Origin: Ralstonia pickettii
GTDB taxonomy: Bacteria > Pseudomonadota > Gammaproteobacteria > Burkholderiales > Burkholderiaceae
NCBI RefSeq assembly: GCF_000607165.1
Contig: NZ_JFZG01000003.1
Location: forward strand, 1 to 64,000
Direction: 5' to 3'
DNA: 64,000 bases
The notes below the pieces were generated by a model. That model saw only the letters and a program-made list of their open reading frames with translations, made no database searches and was not told where the DNA came from. The position numbers and the translations under genes were made by a program. Shown here one piece after another: positions 7,757-17,146 of this stretch. Each line of letters starts with the position of its first letter. Positions within the stretch are counted from its first letter, which is position 1.

Positions 7757-8521
7757 ATGGGGAATCGTCGTCACTTCATGCATTCGATGCTGGCTTGTGC
7801 CGTGGCGTTGTCCGCTGCGGCGTCCTTCGCAACCGCTGCGCACGCTGCCGGCGAGCCACTGCGCGTGGCCACCGACGCCACGTTCGCGCCGATGGAGTTT
7901 GTCGAAAACGGCAAGCGCACCGGCTTTGATGTGGACCTGATCGACGCGCTGGCCCGCACCATGGGCCGTCCGGTCGAGTGGACCGATATCGACTTCAAGG
8001 GCCTCGTGCCTGGTCTGATCTCGCGCCGCTTCGACGTGGCCATCTCCGGCATCTACATCACGGAAGAGCGCAAGAAGGTGGTGGACTTCACGGTGCCGTA
8101 CTACCACGGCGGTCTGGTCGCGCTGGTCAAGCAAGGCAACACGGCCATCAAGACGCCGGCTGATCTGAACGGCAAGAAGGTCAGCGTGCAGGTGGGTACC
8201 AAGTCGGTCAACTACCTGCGCGAAAACTACCCGAAGGTCGAGCGCGTGGAGGTCGAGAAGAACAACGAGATGTTCAACCTCGTCGAGATCGGCCGGGCCG
8301 ATGCCGCTGTCACAGGCCGCCCGGCTGCCGCGTACTACGTGAAGGCGCGCCCGGGTCTGCGCCTGGTTGAGCCGGCGCTCACCACCGAGGAATATGGCAT
8401 CGCCGTGCGTCGTGACCAGCCCGAGCTGACCAAGGCGTTGAACGCCGCGTTGGAGAAGATCAAGGCCGACGGCACGTACGAACAGATCGTCAAGAAGTGG
8501 TTTGGCGCCGCCGCCAAGTAA
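7757..8521 (+). CDS. Polar amino-acid ABC transporter, periplasmic binding protein
   Basis: Start at the ATG at 7757, preceded by AAGGAGA at 7744-7750; an earlier in-frame ATG at 7733 lacks a site. The 254-residue protein has a signal peptide cleaved near AAHAAG and an SBP_bac_3 domain (EPLRVATDATFAPMEF, GFDVDLIDALA, DIDFKGLVPGLISRRFDVAISGI, ITEERKKVVDFTVPY). It captures a polar amino acid or related ligand and delivers it to the permease encoded next. Context with formimidoylglutamase and HutD suggests histidine, urocanate-derived or formiminoglutamate-like ligands, but the sequence alone does not fix specificity. Confidence 0.93.
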   Translation: MGNRRHFMHSMLACAVALSAAASFATAAHAAGEPLRVATDATFAPMEFVENGKRTGFDVDLIDALARTMGRPVEWTDIDFKGLVPGLISRRFDVAISGIYITEERKKVVDFTVPYYHGGLVALVKQGNTAIKTPADLNGKKVSVQVGTKSVNYLRENYPKVERVEVEKNNEMFNLVEIGRADAAVTGRPAAAYYVKARPGLRLVEPALTTEEYGIAVRRDQPELTKALNAALEKIKADGTYEQIVKKWFGAAAK

Positions 8522-8539
8522 CGACAGACGGACACGCTG

Positions 8540-9208
8540 ATGGAACTGGATTTTTCTCCCGTCTGGGCCGGCTGGCACGACATCCTGCGCGGTACGCTCG
8601 TCACCGTTGAGGTGACGGCCGCGGCGCTGGTGCTCGGCTGCGTGCTGGGCCTGCTGATCGGCATCGGGCGGTTGAACCCGCGCCGCCGATTCATCTACGG
8701 CATCTGCACGGTGTACGTGACGTTCATCCGTGGCACGCCGCTGCTGGTGCAGCTCTTCCTGCTGTTCTTCGGGCTGCCGCAGTTCGACATCCTGCTGCCG
8801 GCCTTTGTGTGCGGCGTGCTGGGGTTGGGCGTGTATTCGGGCGCCTATGTGTCGGAAATCGTGCGCGGTGCGATCCAGTCGGTGGATCGCGGGCAGATGG
8901 AGGCGGCACGCTCGATCGGCATGTCGTCGGCGCAGTCGATGCGCGCCATCATCCTGCCGCAGGCCGTGGTGCGGATGATTCCGCCGCTGGGCAACGAGTT
9001 CATCGCGCTGATCAAGAACTCGGCGCTGGTGTCGCTGCTTACGATCCACGACCTGATGCACGAAGGGCAAAAGATCATCAGCGTGTCGTATCGCTCGCTG
9101 GAGGTGTACCTGGCCATTGCGCTGGTGTACCTGGTGCTGACCAGCGCTGCCAGCTATCTGCTGCATCGGCTCGAACGCCACATCCGTGCGGGAGGCATGG
9201 TGCAATGA
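8540..9208 (+). CDS. Polar amino-acid ABC transporter, permease
   Basis: A 222-residue inner-membrane protein of the HisM/GlnP type (PAAT family), with five predicted membrane segments and the conserved cytoplasmic EAA loop ([20 protein letters not shown]) that docks to the ATPase. It follows the binding-protein gene by 18 bp and overlaps the ATPase start in an ATGA, so one operon. In many PAAT systems a single permease forms the homodimeric channel, consistent with only one permease gene here. Confidence 0.93.
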   Translation: MELDFSPVWAGWHDILRGTLVTVEVTAAALVLGCVLGLLIGIGRLNPRRRFIYGICTVYVTFIRGTPLLVQLFLLFFGLPQFDILLPAFVCGVLGLGVYSGAYVSEIVRGAIQSVDRGQMEAARSIGMSSAQSMRAIILPQAVVRMIPPLGNEFIALIKNSALVSLLTIHDLMHEGQKIISVSYRSLEVYLAIALVYLVLTSAASYLLHRLERHIRAGGMVQ

Positions 9209-10008
9209 GCATGACAAATGCGGCTCACCCGCAAACTCTCAAATCCGCGCTGGATGTTCCCATGATCCAGATCCGCGGGCTTACCAAATCGTATGGCGAT
9301 CACACCGTGCTCAAGGACATCGACTTCGAAGTCGATGCGTCGCAGGTGGTGGTCGTCATCGGTCCCAGCGGCTCGGGCAAGAGCACGTTCCTGCGTTGCT
9401 GCAATGGGCTGGAGACGGCCGAAGGCGGCACCATCGACATCTGCGGCAAGCGCCTGATCGACAACGGCAAGCTGCTGCCCGATGGCGAGCTGAACCAACT
9501 GCGGCAGCAGGTCGGCATGGTGTTCCAGTCGTTCAACCTGTTCCCGCATCTTTCAGTGCTGCACAACGTCACGGTTGGGCCGCGCATGCTGAGTGGCAAG
9601 TCGAAGCAGGAGGCGGAAGCCGAAGCGCGCGAGCTGCTGCAGAAAGTAGGGCTGGCACACAAGGCCGACGCGATGCCCGCCAGCCTCTCCGGCGGTCAGA
9701 AACAGCGCGTGGCCATTGCGCGTGCACTGGCGATGCGGCCCAAGGTGATGCTGTTCGACGAGCCGACGTCTGCGCTTGACCCGGAACTTGTTGGCGAAGT
9801 GCTGCAGGTGATGAAAGTGCTCGCCAAGGAAGGCATGACGATGCTTGTGGTCACGCACGAGATGGGTTTCGCACGTGAAGTGGCCGACGTGGTGGTGGTG
9901 ATGGACGGCGGCGGCATCGTCGAAGCCGGGCCACCGTCGGTCATCTTTGGCGAGCCCAAGGAAGCGCGCACGCGTTCGTTCCTGCAAGCGGTGCTGACAC
10001 GCACATGA
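9205..10008 (+). CDS. Polar amino-acid ABC transporter, ATP-binding protein
   Basis: Start at ATG 9205, overlapping the permease stop by 4 nt. The 267-residue protein has Walker [11 protein letters not shown]-loop [12 protein letters not shown], signature [15 protein letters not shown], Walker [14 protein letters not shown] and the switch histidine in VVTHEMGFA, all typical of GlnQ/HisP-type amino-acid import ATPases. An N-terminal extension of about 20 residues precedes the nucleotide-binding domain. Its stop overlaps the hutG start (ATGA), continuing the tightly coupled operon. Confidence 0.95.
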   Translation: MSMTNAAHPQTLKSALDVPMIQIRGLTKSYGDHTVLKDIDFEVDASQVVVVIGPSGSGKSTFLRCCNGLETAEGGTIDICGKRLIDNGKLLPDGELNQLRQQVGMVFQSFNLFPHLSVLHNVTVGPRMLSGKSKQEAEAEARELLQKVGLAHKADAMPASLSGGQKQRVAIARALAMRPKVMLFDEPTSALDPELVGEVLQVMKVLAKEGMTMLVVTHEMGFAREVADVVVVMDGGGIVEAGPPSVIFGEPKEARTRSFLQAVLTRT

Positions 10009-10964
10009 CGATGACCGAAGCTGCAACGTTCGATGCCTCCATCTGGCAGGGGCGTGACGACACAGGCGAACGCGGTGACGTGACGCGCCTGTTCCAGGTC
10101 GTGCAGTCCGCCTATGCGACGACGTTGTCCGGCGCGCCTGCGCTGGTCGGGTTTGCGTGCGATGCGGGCGTGGTGCGCAACCACGGCCGCGCCGGTGCTG
10201 CACAGGGCCCGCGCGAAATCCGCCGGGCGTTGGCCAACGTGCCCGCGCATGGCCTGTCGGTGCTGGCGGACGCGGGCGATGTAACGTGTGACGACGGCGA
10301 TCTGGAAGGCGCGCAGGCCGAGCTCGGCGACACCGTGTGCGAACTGCTCGATGCCGGCGCGCGTCCGGTCGTGCTCGGCGGTGGCCACGAGGTTGCGTTC
10401 GGTACTTATCAGGGCTTGCGTCAGCATTGGCAGAAACAAGGCTGGCGCGGACGTCTGGCGGTCGTCAATTTCGATGCGCATTTCGACCTGCGCACGAGCC
10501 GCCCCGGCAACTCCGGCACGCCGTTCGACCAGATCGCAGAAGACTGCGCCGCTCACGGCATTGACCTGACGTATTGCTGTCTGGGTGTGAGTCGCCTGTC
10601 GAACACACCCGCGCTGTTCGACCGCGCCGATGCGCTGCACGCGCACTACGTGGAAGACACTGATGTGCAGGAGCGCCACCTCGATGCGCGCATGACCGAT
10701 CTCGATGCATGGCTGGCTGATGCCGATCACGTCTACCTGACCATCGACATGGATGTGCTGTCCGCTGCCGTGGCGCCTGGCGTGTCCGCGCCCGCGGCTT
10801 ACGGCATCACGCTGCCGGTGCTTGAGGCCCTGGTGCAGCGCGTCTGTGCGACGGGCAAGGTGCGCGTGGCGGACATCGCCGAGACCAACCCCGAATACGA
10901 TCAGGACCGCCGCACCGTGCGCGTAGCGGCGCGTCTGGCGTATCACTTGTTGCGCCGCTCATGA
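10005..10964 (+). CDS. hutG: Formimidoylglutamase (arginase/ureohydrolase fold)
   Basis: The 319-residue protein has the manganese-binding ureohydrolase motifs [19 protein letters not shown] and [10 protein letters not shown], and the N-G-T-P-F segment typical of HutG (SGTPFDQI). HutG hydrolyses N-formimidoyl-L-glutamate to glutamate and formamide, the last step of one histidine degradation route. It overlaps the ABC ATPase gene upstream and hutD downstream by 4 nt each. No hutH, hutU or hutI is present in this operon, so either those lie elsewhere or the enzyme acts on an imported guanidino or formimino compound. Family assignment good, substrate likely. Confidence 0.85.
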   Translation: MTMTEAATFDASIWQGRDDTGERGDVTRLFQVVQSAYATTLSGAPALVGFACDAGVVRNHGRAGAAQGPREIRRALANVPAHGLSVLADAGDVTCDDGDLEGAQAELGDTVCELLDAGARPVVLGGGHEVAFGTYQGLRQHWQKQGWRGRLAVVNFDAHFDLRTSRPGNSGTPFDQIAEDCAAHGIDLTYCCLGVSRLSNTPALFDRADALHAHYVEDTDVQERHLDARMTDLDAWLADADHVYLTIDMDVLSAAVAPGVSAPAAYGITLPVLEALVQRVCATGKVRVADIAETNPEYDQDRRTVRVAARLAYHLLRRS

Positions 10965-11539
10965 AGCTGATTCCCACAGATGCAATGCGTCGCATGCCGT
11001 GGAAAAACGGTGGCGGTGTCACGACCGAAATCGCCATCGCCCCGGCGGGTGCCACGCTGGACAATTTCGACTGGCGAGTGAGCACTGCGCAGGTGGATGC
11101 GGCAGGGCCATTCTCGCGCTTTGCCGGCATTGACCGATCGCTGGCGGTGATTGCGGGCGGCCGGCTGACGATGCATCGCGCCGAAGCCGAAGCCGTGATG
11201 CTTGCGCCCGGCGAAGCACCCGCGCGCTTTCCTGGCGAAGCGGATGTGCATGCCACGCTCGACGCGCCGCTCTCGGATTTCAATGTGATGACGCGGCGCG
11301 ACGCGTGGGCACATCATGCCGAGGCGATTGCCCTGGCAGCCGGCGAGCGCCGCTCGCTGCCGCGCTTGCATCGGGGCATGCAATGGCTGGTGTATTGCGT
11401 GCACGGCCTGCTGTCGATTGGTGCCGACGATGTACCGCAGGGCGCGGCTGCATGGCTCGATGCAGAGGGCGATCCGGACACGGTTGTCGCGCGTGTCGGT
11501 TCGGTCGGTTATCTGGTGGCCTTGTGGCCGGTCGGCTGA
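10961..11539 (+). CDS. hutD: HutD family protein
   Basis: The 192-residue protein opens with the family-specific [14 protein letters not shown] and continues [31 protein letters not shown], the signature of the HutD/Ves cupin-like family. HutD is linked to histidine utilisation in Pseudomonas, where it is thought to limit pathway flux, possibly by binding formylglutamate or a similar intermediate. As last gene of the IclR-ABC-hutG operon and overlapping hutG by 4 nt, it supports a role for the whole unit in formiminoglutamate or histidine-derived nitrogen use. Confidence 0.88.
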   Translation: MKLIPTDAMRRMPWKNGGGVTTEIAIAPAGATLDNFDWRVSTAQVDAAGPFSRFAGIDRSLAVIAGGRLTMHRAEAEAVMLAPGEAPARFPGEADVHATLDAPLSDFNVMTRRDAWAHHAEAIALAAGERRSLPRLHRGMQWLVYCVHGLLSIGADDVPQGAAAWLDAEGDPDTVVARVGSVGYLVALWPVG

Positions 11540-11562
11540 CGTTGCGCCAGATCAAACGCACC

Positions 11563-11592
11563 AAAAGAAAAGGGACCCCGTAGGGTCCCTTG
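11563..11592. terminator. Terminator between hutD and hupB
   Basis: Stem AGGGACCC / GGGTCCCT with a CGTA loop. The A-rich tract on its left becomes a T-tract for minus-strand transcripts, so it mainly serves hupB; it may also end the hut operon. Confidence 0.8.
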
Positions 11593-11637
11593 CAAGTCTC
11601 CCGGCCCGGCATGCATGCCGGGCTCGGCAGAAGACTC

Positions 11638-11922
11638 TTACTTCTTCTTGTTCACGGCGTCCTTGAAGCCCTTGCCAGCCGTGAACTTCACGGTCTTGGT
11701 TGCCGGGATCTTGATGGCTTCGCCGGTGCGCGGGTTGCGGCCCGTGCGTGCTGCACGCTTGCCCGACGAGAACGAACCGAAGCCAACCAGCGTGATGGTG
11801 CCGCCCTTGGCGACGGTCTTCTTGATGTTTTCCAGCGCGGAGTTCAGCGCGCGCTCGGCGGCGGCGTTGCTCAGTTCAGCGTCTTTCGCAATGGCGGCTA
11901 CGAGTTCGGATTTGGTCGTCAT
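11638..11922 (-). CDS. hupB: HU family DNA-binding protein
   Basis: Start at ATG 11922 gives a 94-residue protein with the complete HU fold: MTKSEL-type N-terminus ([18 protein letters not shown]), [26 protein letters not shown]-binding arm, and [14 protein letters not shown]-terminus. It is a nucleoid protein that bends DNA without sequence specificity as a dimer. The longer open frame upstream is the 5' untranslated region. Terminated by the hairpin at 11563-11592. Gene name hupB is the usual one, though paralogues may exist elsewhere. Confidence 0.95.
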   Translation of the reverse strand: MTTKSELVAAIAKDAELSNAAAERALNSALENIKKTVAKGGTITLVGFGSFSSGKRAARTGRNPRTGEAIKIPATKTVKFTAGKGFKDAVNKKK

Positions 11923-12233
11923 GTCAGTTCCCCACTTCAGGTTTGTTGGACAGCGTTGTACTGCGACCCGTTTTATATCACCGTTGCGAAGGGTTGCACA
12001 TCCCCTAACTGCAAGGGTTTGCGGGCCGTTGCTTGCAGCCGACACTTGCCCCGTCTAGGTTTGCGGGCGGGTATCCGGGAAACACCTGATATCGACAGGG
12101 TTTGTTTGCATTTCCGCCAGCGTTCTTCACGCTAGAAACGCACCGAAAGCGCGCAGGCGGCACTGCAGCAAACTGATCCGCCAGACGCCGTACACTGTGT
12201 TTCTGGGCCCGTGCAAACTTCATGGAGAACATC
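11923..12233. other. Divergent intergenic region hupB / Rossmann protein
   Basis: About 310 bp between divergent starts. It must hold both promoters; an AT-rich GATATAAAA stretch on the minus strand about 45 bp before hupB could be its -10 region but I see no matching -35. No gene or RNA recognised. Confidence 0.4.
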
Positions 12234-12986
12234 ATGTCGAGTTCGCAAATGCCTGTCGGACAAGGCTTCGCGGCCGGCGGCGAAGCGCCGGAGCGCCCAC
12301 GCGGACCGGCCGTTCTGGTGGCCGGCGCCAACGGGCTGGTGGGCCGCGCCGTGGTGCGTCGTCTCGTCGCGCAGCCCAGGGCGGGCGGCGTGACCGCGCT
12401 TGTACGGCGGCGCGGGGCCTTGACAGCAGGGCAGGCGACGCCCGGTCGATTGCGTGAATGCGTGGTCGATTTCGAGCGCCTGGATGCGCCGGAAATCCGG
12501 TCTGCGTTTGCCGCCGATATCGTCATCTGCGCGCTTGGCACGACGATCCGGCAGGCGGGCTCGCAGGCGGCATTCCGGCGCGTTGATGTCGAGTATCCGG
12601 TAGAAGTGGCACGGCGGGCGTTTGCTGCCGGCGCGCATCATTTTCTGCCGGTGAGCGCGTTGGGCGCCGATGCACGATCGGGTGTCTTCTACAACCGCTG
12701 CAAGGGCGAAGTGGAGGCGGAAATCCTGTCGATCGGCTTTCCGTCGGTGACGGTGGTACGGCCTTCGCTGCTGCTCGGCACACGCGCAGAATTTCGGCTC
12801 GGTGAACGTATTGCGCAAGGCCTGTCGCGCGCAATCGGATGGATGGTGCCCAAGACATGGCGGCCGGTGTCGGCGGAATCGGTGGCGGCGGCGCTCGTCA
12901 TGGCAGCGCGGGTGGATGCGCCGGGCGTGCGCGTGCTGGAAAACGCAGGGTTGCTGGGCGCAAAAGATGAACGGCCGGTGGGGTGA
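12234..12986 (+). CDS. NAD(P)-binding Rossmann-fold protein (atypical SDR, HTATIP2-like)
   Basis: Start chosen at ATG 12234 (GGAGA 5 nt upstream); an ATG at 12222 is possible but would contain that site. The 250-residue protein has the atypical-SDR nucleotide motif GANGLVGRAVV near residue 28, a DIVICALGTTIRQAG segment, HFLPVSALGAD and VVRPSLLLG, the pattern of NAD(P)H-binding oxidoreductase-like proteins related to HTATIP2/YwnB. These often work as nucleotide-sensing or electron-transfer accessory proteins; substrate unknown. The stop codon lies within the loop of the downstream terminator hairpin. Confidence 0.82.
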   Translation: MSSSQMPVGQGFAAGGEAPERPRGPAVLVAGANGLVGRAVVRRLVAQPRAGGVTALVRRRGALTAGQATPGRLRECVVDFERLDAPEIRSAFAADIVICALGTTIRQAGSQAAFRRVDVEYPVEVARRAFAAGAHHFLPVSALGADARSGVFYNRCKGEVEAEILSIGFPSVTVVRPSLLLGTRAEFRLGERIAQGLSRAIGWMVPKTWRPVSAESVAAALVMAARVDAPGVRVLENAGLLGAKDERPVG

Positions 12987-13003
12987 TCCACCGGCCGTTT
13001 TTC
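12971..13003. terminator. Rho-independent terminator between convergent genes
   Basis: Stem ACGGCCGGTGG / CCACCGGCCGT with a GGTGAT loop followed by TTTTTC. The hairpin overlaps the stop codon of the Rossmann gene. Confidence 0.85.
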
Positions 13004-13035
13004 GCTCGTGTTTCGCGTAGGGTTATTTCAAGCGA

Positions 13036-14367
13036 TTACTTTTCGATGGGCTTGCCTGTGCGGTCGTGCATCAGCGACAGCGCAAACACGCTGATGATCG
13101 CCGCTGCCATCACGTAGTACGACGGTGCCAGCTTGCTGCCGGAACTGGCAATCAACCACGTCACGATCAGCGGGGCAAAACCACCAAAGATCGTGACCGC
13201 CAGGTTGTACGAAATCGACAGGCCGGTAGAGCGCACCGCCGTCGGAAACTGCTCGGCCAGCACGGCCGGCGCCGGGCCCGTGAACGCCGCCAGCAACACA
13301 CCCAGGATCACCTGCACCTGCAGCAGCGTTTGCACCGTCGGGTTGACGTTGAGCCAATGGAAGAGCGGATACGCCGCAGCTGCGATGATGAGCGCCACCG
13401 TGCCCAGCATGCGCTTGCGCCCGATGCGGTCGGACAGCGTGCCCATCAGCGGGCACAGCACGAAGATGATCGCACCGCAAAGCGCCGTCGACTGGAACGT
13501 CGCGCCCAGGGGCAGACCGAGCTGTTGCTTCGCGTACGTCGGCATGTAGAACACCAGCGTGTAGGTGCAGACGGTCCAGAGAATCGTCACGCCCAGACCG
13601 CCGAGCACTTCGCGCGGATGATCGCGCAGCACTTGCGACAGCGGCGCCAGACGCGACTCTTTCGCGGCCTTTGCCTTCTGCGCTTCGAACGCGGGCGGCT
13701 CGTGCAGGTGTGAGCGGATGTACATGCCGACCGGCCCGATCAGCAGGCCGAACAGGAACGGAATGCGCCAACCCCACGCATCGATCTGCTCGGGCGACAG
13801 ACCATTCGTGACGATCGCACCCATGGCGGCACCCAGGATGAACGAGATGCCCTGGCTCGCCTGCTGCCAGCTTGCGAAGTAGCCGCGCCTTTCGTCCGGC
13901 GAATACTCGATCAGAAACGCCGTTGCGCCACCGACTTCACCGCCGGCCGAGAAGCCCTGGATGAGCCGCGCGATCACGATGAGGATGGGTGCGCCGATAC
14001 CGATTTGCGAGTACGTCGGTGCGAGGCCGATGAGGGCCGTGCCGATCGCCATCAGCATGATGGTGAGTGTGAGTGCAGCCTTGCGGCCCACGCGGTCGGC
14101 GTACACACCGAGTACGACGGCGCCGACCGGGCGCATGAAGAACCCCACGCCAAACGTGGCGACCGTCAGCATGAACGAGGTGAAGTCATTGCCTGTGGGA
14201 AAGAACAGCTTGGCGATGATGACGGCGAAGAAGCTGTAGACCGTAAAGTCGAACCATTCGAGGCCGTTGCCGATGGTGGCGGCGATGATGGCCTTGCGTC
14301 GGGTGGCCGCAGAGATGGCCGGTGCCGGTGCCCGATCGCCGTGGGTGGGCGCTGCCGTGGCTTGCAT
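13036..14367 (-). CDS. MHS family MFS transporter (ProP/citrate-type)
   Basis: A 443-residue, 12-helix major facilitator with the metabolite:H+ symporter marks: IGNGLEWFDFTVYSFFA at the first helix, FMRPVGAVVLGVYADRVGRKAALT loop 2-3 motif, and GFSAGGEVGGATAFLIEYSP in helix 5. The family imports organic acids, betaines or proline by proton symport. GGAGGA precedes the ATG at 14367. The second MFS of the same type in this window (34404-35720) is clearly a paralogue. Substrate unknown; no linked catabolic genes here. Confidence 0.9.
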   Translation of the reverse strand: MQATAAPTHGDRAPAPAISAATRRKAIIAATIGNGLEWFDFTVYSFFAVIIAKLFFPTGNDFTSFMLTVATFGVGFFMRPVGAVVLGVYADRVGRKAALTLTIMLMAIGTALIGLAPTYSQIGIGAPILIVIARLIQGFSAGGEVGGATAFLIEYSPDERRGYFASWQQASQGISFILGAAMGAIVTNGLSPEQIDAWGWRIPFLFGLLIGPVGMYIRSHLHEPPAFEAQKAKAAKESRLAPLSQVLRDHPREVLGGLGVTILWTVCTYTLVFYMPTYAKQQLGLPLGATFQSTALCGAIIFVLCPLMGTLSDRIGRKRMLGTVALIIAAAAYPLFHWLNVNPTVQTLLQVQVILGVLLAAFTGPAPAVLAEQFPTAVRSTGLSISYNLAVTIFGGFAPLIVTWLIASSGSKLAPSYYVMAAAIISVFALSLMHDRTGKPIEK

Positions 14368-14547
14368 GGATGTGTCCTCCAGTGTTTTATGGGCATCGCC
14401 TGCCTCGATCTCTCCCCAGCGCGGGCGGCGAAGCGGTCATGGTAAGTGATCCGGCAAGGATTCGCTGCGGCGGTATACGAAGTCCTTGGAATTGAACCAG
14501 CCAGACACTGTCGAATGCATATGCACATGCATCCAACGGAGCACATC

Positions 14548-14913
14548 ATGAACCGCACGCCGCAACCTGGAGGTCGTTTAGGCGCCATCCTGCCGGGCGC
14601 GGTGGCCGCGTGCGCGGCCATCTTGCTGGGCGGCTGCGTGGTCGCACCGTATTACGACGCCTACGGCAACCCGATCGCGCCCGCAGCCGTGGCGCCTGCG
14701 TATCCGTCCTATCCGTACGATCCCTATTACTACTATGGTCCGGCCTATTACCCTGCGCCGGTTTACCCGGCGCCGATCTTTGGCAGCGTGTGGATTGGCG
14801 GGGGCGGCTGCTGGGGCTGCCATCACGGTTGGGGTGGCCGGGGATGGGGCGGGCGCGGCTGGGGCCATGGAGGGGGGTGGGGGCACGGAGGAGGCGGGGG
14901 GCATCGTCATTGA
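14548..14913 (+). CDS. Gly/Tyr-rich lipoprotein
   Basis: Start at ATG 14548 with ACGGAG upstream. The 121-residue product has a lipoprotein signal ending in the lipobox LLGGC (Cys30), a Tyr/Pro-rich middle (SYPYDPYYYYGPAYYPAP) and a C-terminal tail of GWGGRGWGH-like repeats ending HGGGGGHRH. It would be lipid-anchored in the envelope. The low-complexity, His/Gly-rich tail could bind metal, but that is speculation. No family recognised beyond Ralstonia/Burkholderia-type surface lipoproteins. Confidence 0.7.
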   Translation: MNRTPQPGGRLGAILPGAVAACAAILLGGCVVAPYYDAYGNPIAPAAVAPAYPSYPYDPYYYYGPAYYPAPVYPAPIFGSVWIGGGGCWGCHHGWGGRGWGGRGWGHGGGWGHGGGGGHRH

Positions 14914-15067
14914 ATCGTCATCGTCGACGTGACGAAGACGCCCATCCCGCGCGGCTGAACGCCAGTTCCGCCGTCAGTTCAATACGCGTGATTGCGTAAC
15001 GGAATCTGTTGCATCGCGACATACAATCCTTCGCTCTTAAAAAGAAAAGCATGCGAGGAGATTGTCG

Positions 15068-16468
15068 ATGTCCGTCATCATCGTGCTGGCTGCGCTGGCA
15101 TTTCTGATGTTCGCCGCGTATCGCGGCTACAGCGTCATCCTGTTTGCACCGTTGGCCGCCTTGGGCGCGGTGTTGCTGACTGATCCATCGGCTGTGGCGC
15201 CGGTGTTTTCCGGCATCTTCATGGAGAAGATGGTCGGCTTCGTCAAACTGTATTTCCCGGTGTTTTTGCTCGGTGCGGTGTTCGGCAAGGTGATCGAGCT
15301 GTCGGGCTTTTCACGCTCGATCGTCGCGTCGGTCATCCGCGTGGTGGGAGCCAAGCGGGCGATGCTTTCGATCGTGCTGGTGTGCGCGCTGCTGACATAC
15401 GGCGGCGTGTCGCTCTTCGTGGTGGTGTTTGCGGTGTACCCGTTTGCAGCGGAGATGTTCCGCCAGGGCAACATCCCCAAGCGCTTGATCCCGGGCACGA
15501 TCGCGCTGGGCGCGTTCTCGTTCACGATGGATTCATTGCCGGGCACGCCGCAAATCCAGAACATCATCCCGACCACGTTCTTCCACACCACCTCGTGGGC
15601 TGCGCCGTGGCTTGGCACCATTGGCGCGCTGTTCATCATCGTGGTGGGCATGTCGTATCTGGAATGGCGCCGCCGCGCAGCGGTGCGCAATGGCCATGGC
15701 TACGACCACGGGCTTACCAAGCTGGTGAACGAGCCCGAGACAGCCGACACCGGCACGCTTGCGCATCCGCTCGTCGCGCTGTCGCCGCTGGTGCTGGTGG
15801 GCGTGATGAACCTGCTGTTCACGCGCTGGATTCCGGCGTGGTACGGCAAGATCGTCACGGTTGCGTTGCCGGGCCTGCCCAAGCCGCTGACGGTTGAAGC
15901 CGACAAGCTGACCGCGATCTGGGCTGTGGAGGCTGCGCTGTTGATCGGCATCGTCGTGGTGCTCGTGTTTGGCTTCCGCGCCGTGAAGGGCCGCTTTGCC
16001 GAAGGCAGCAAGGCAGCGGTGTCGGGTGCGCTGCTGGCCGCGATGAACACCGCTTCGGAATACGGTTTCGGTGGCGTGATTGCAGCGCTGCCGGGTTTCC
16101 TGGTGCTGGCCGATGGCCTGCGCGCGATTCCGAATCCGCTCGTCAATGAAGCCGTGACGGTGAGCACGCTTGCGGGCATTACCGGTTCCGCATCGGGCGG
16201 CATGAGCATTGCGCTGGCGGCAATGGCCGATCAGTTTGTGCAAGCGGCGCAGGCGACGGGCATTCCGATGGACGTGCTGCACCGCGTGGCGGCAATGGCT
16301 TCGGGCGGCATGGACACGCTGCCGCACAATGGCGCCGTCATCACGCTGCTCGCCGTGACGGGCCTCACGCATCGCGAGGCGTATCGCGATGTGTTCTGCG
16401 TGACGATCATCAAGACGCTGGCCGTGTTCTTCGTCATTGCGGTGTTCTACGCCACCGGCATCGTCTGA
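15068..16468 (+). CDS. GntP family permease
   Basis: Start at ATG 15068 behind GAGGAG; a TTG two codons earlier is less likely. The 466-residue, multi-helix inner-membrane protein belongs to the gluconate/H+ symporter (GntP) family: SVILFAPLAALGAVLLTDP, FVKLYFPVFLLGAVFGKVIE, TMDSLPGTPQIQNIIPTTFF and the C-terminal HRVAAMASGGMDTLPHNGAV. The last motif is close to the D-beta-hydroxybutyrate permease subgroup, but family members also import gluconate and other hydroxy acids. No metabolic genes adjoin it, so the substrate is open. Confidence 0.88.
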   Translation: MSVIIVLAALAFLMFAAYRGYSVILFAPLAALGAVLLTDPSAVAPVFSGIFMEKMVGFVKLYFPVFLLGAVFGKVIELSGFSRSIVASVIRVVGAKRAMLSIVLVCALLTYGGVSLFVVVFAVYPFAAEMFRQGNIPKRLIPGTIALGAFSFTMDSLPGTPQIQNIIPTTFFHTTSWAAPWLGTIGALFIIVVGMSYLEWRRRAAVRNGHGYDHGLTKLVNEPETADTGTLAHPLVALSPLVLVGVMNLLFTRWIPAWYGKIVTVALPGLPKPLTVEADKLTAIWAVEAALLIGIVVVLVFGFRAVKGRFAEGSKAAVSGALLAAMNTASEYGFGGVIAALPGFLVLADGLRAIPNPLVNEAVTVSTLAGITGSASGGMSIALAAMADQFVQAAQATGIPMDVLHRVAAMASGGMDTLPHNGAVITLLAVTGLTHREAYRDVFCVTIIKTLAVFFVIAVFYATGIV

Positions 16469-16487
16469 CGCAGACATCGCCGCAATG

Positions 16488-16518
16488 AAAAAGCCGACGC
16501 ACAAACGTCGGCTTTTTT
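16488..16518. terminator. Bidirectional terminator
   Basis: Stem AAAAGCCGACG / CGTCGGCTTTT around CACAAA with A-run and T-run on opposite sides, between the convergent GntP gene and the small exported protein gene. Confidence 0.9.
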
Positions 16519-16533
16519 CATGGGCAGATACGG

Positions 16534-16977
16534 TTATTGCATGCTGCCGCCAGCTTCCGAGCGGCGTTCGCGGCAGACGCGCTGCGCTTCACCCACCAGT
16601 GAATCGCACTGGTTGGCGCGATGTGACCAGAATGCACGGTCCGACGACGATTCCGTCGTCGCCTTGGCCTTGCCATGGCGGTGCGTGACGTGCTTGTCGA
16701 CCCACTTGTCGGTCTTCATATGCGCACGATGGACTTTCTGTTTGAGCGTGCCGGGCGTGGCTTCGGGTTGCGCGCCGGTGGCGTTGTTGTGATAGCCGGG
16801 ATTGGCAGCGGCATCGGCGTTGCGCTGAACCTGGGTGCGTGGGCCCTCCATTTGGCTGTCGACGCCCGTCACTGCGCTGTGATCCTTCTGCTGGGCCTGC
16901 GCGGGCGCCGCGCCGATCCACGCACAGGCGGCCACGGCGATCGCCGCGGCCAGACTCGACATCTTGCGTGCTTGCAT
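16534..16977 (-). CDS. Exported hypothetical protein
   Basis: Start at ATG 16977 with GGAGAA upstream. The 147-residue product has a signal peptide (cleavage near APAQAQQ, residue 29), then a hydrophilic periplasmic chain with a His/Lys-rich central part (VHRAHMKTDKWVDKHVTHRHGKAKA) and two C-terminal cysteines about 12 residues apart (NQCDSLVGEAQRVC) that could pair. I recognise no family. It is probably a small periplasmic protein conserved in Ralstonia relatives. Confidence 0.65.
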   Translation of the reverse strand: MQARKMSSLAAAIAVAACAWIGAAPAQAQQKDHSAVTGVDSQMEGPRTQVQRNADAAANPGYHNNATGAQPEATPGTLKQKVHRAHMKTDKWVDKHVTHRHGKAKATTESSSDRAFWSHRANQCDSLVGEAQRVCRERRSEAGGSMQ

Positions 16978-17146
16978 GCTCGTTCTCCTTGTTGTGAAAC
17001 GGGGCGGACTCCATGACACGCATGCGGCGTGCCATCCTGGCGCGCGTCCCAAACGTCACAATAGGAAAGCGGCAAACCGGCAGACAGTAGACGTTGACTG
17101 AACCGTCTGTCGGACAAACGCTGTCAAGCAAGGTCGGATGCCGCTT

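Noticed and set aside
7724-9217. A 497-codon minus-strand frame over the ABC transporter genes
   Set aside because: Antisense shadow of well-identified genes with His/Arg/Gln-biased composition and no ribosome site.
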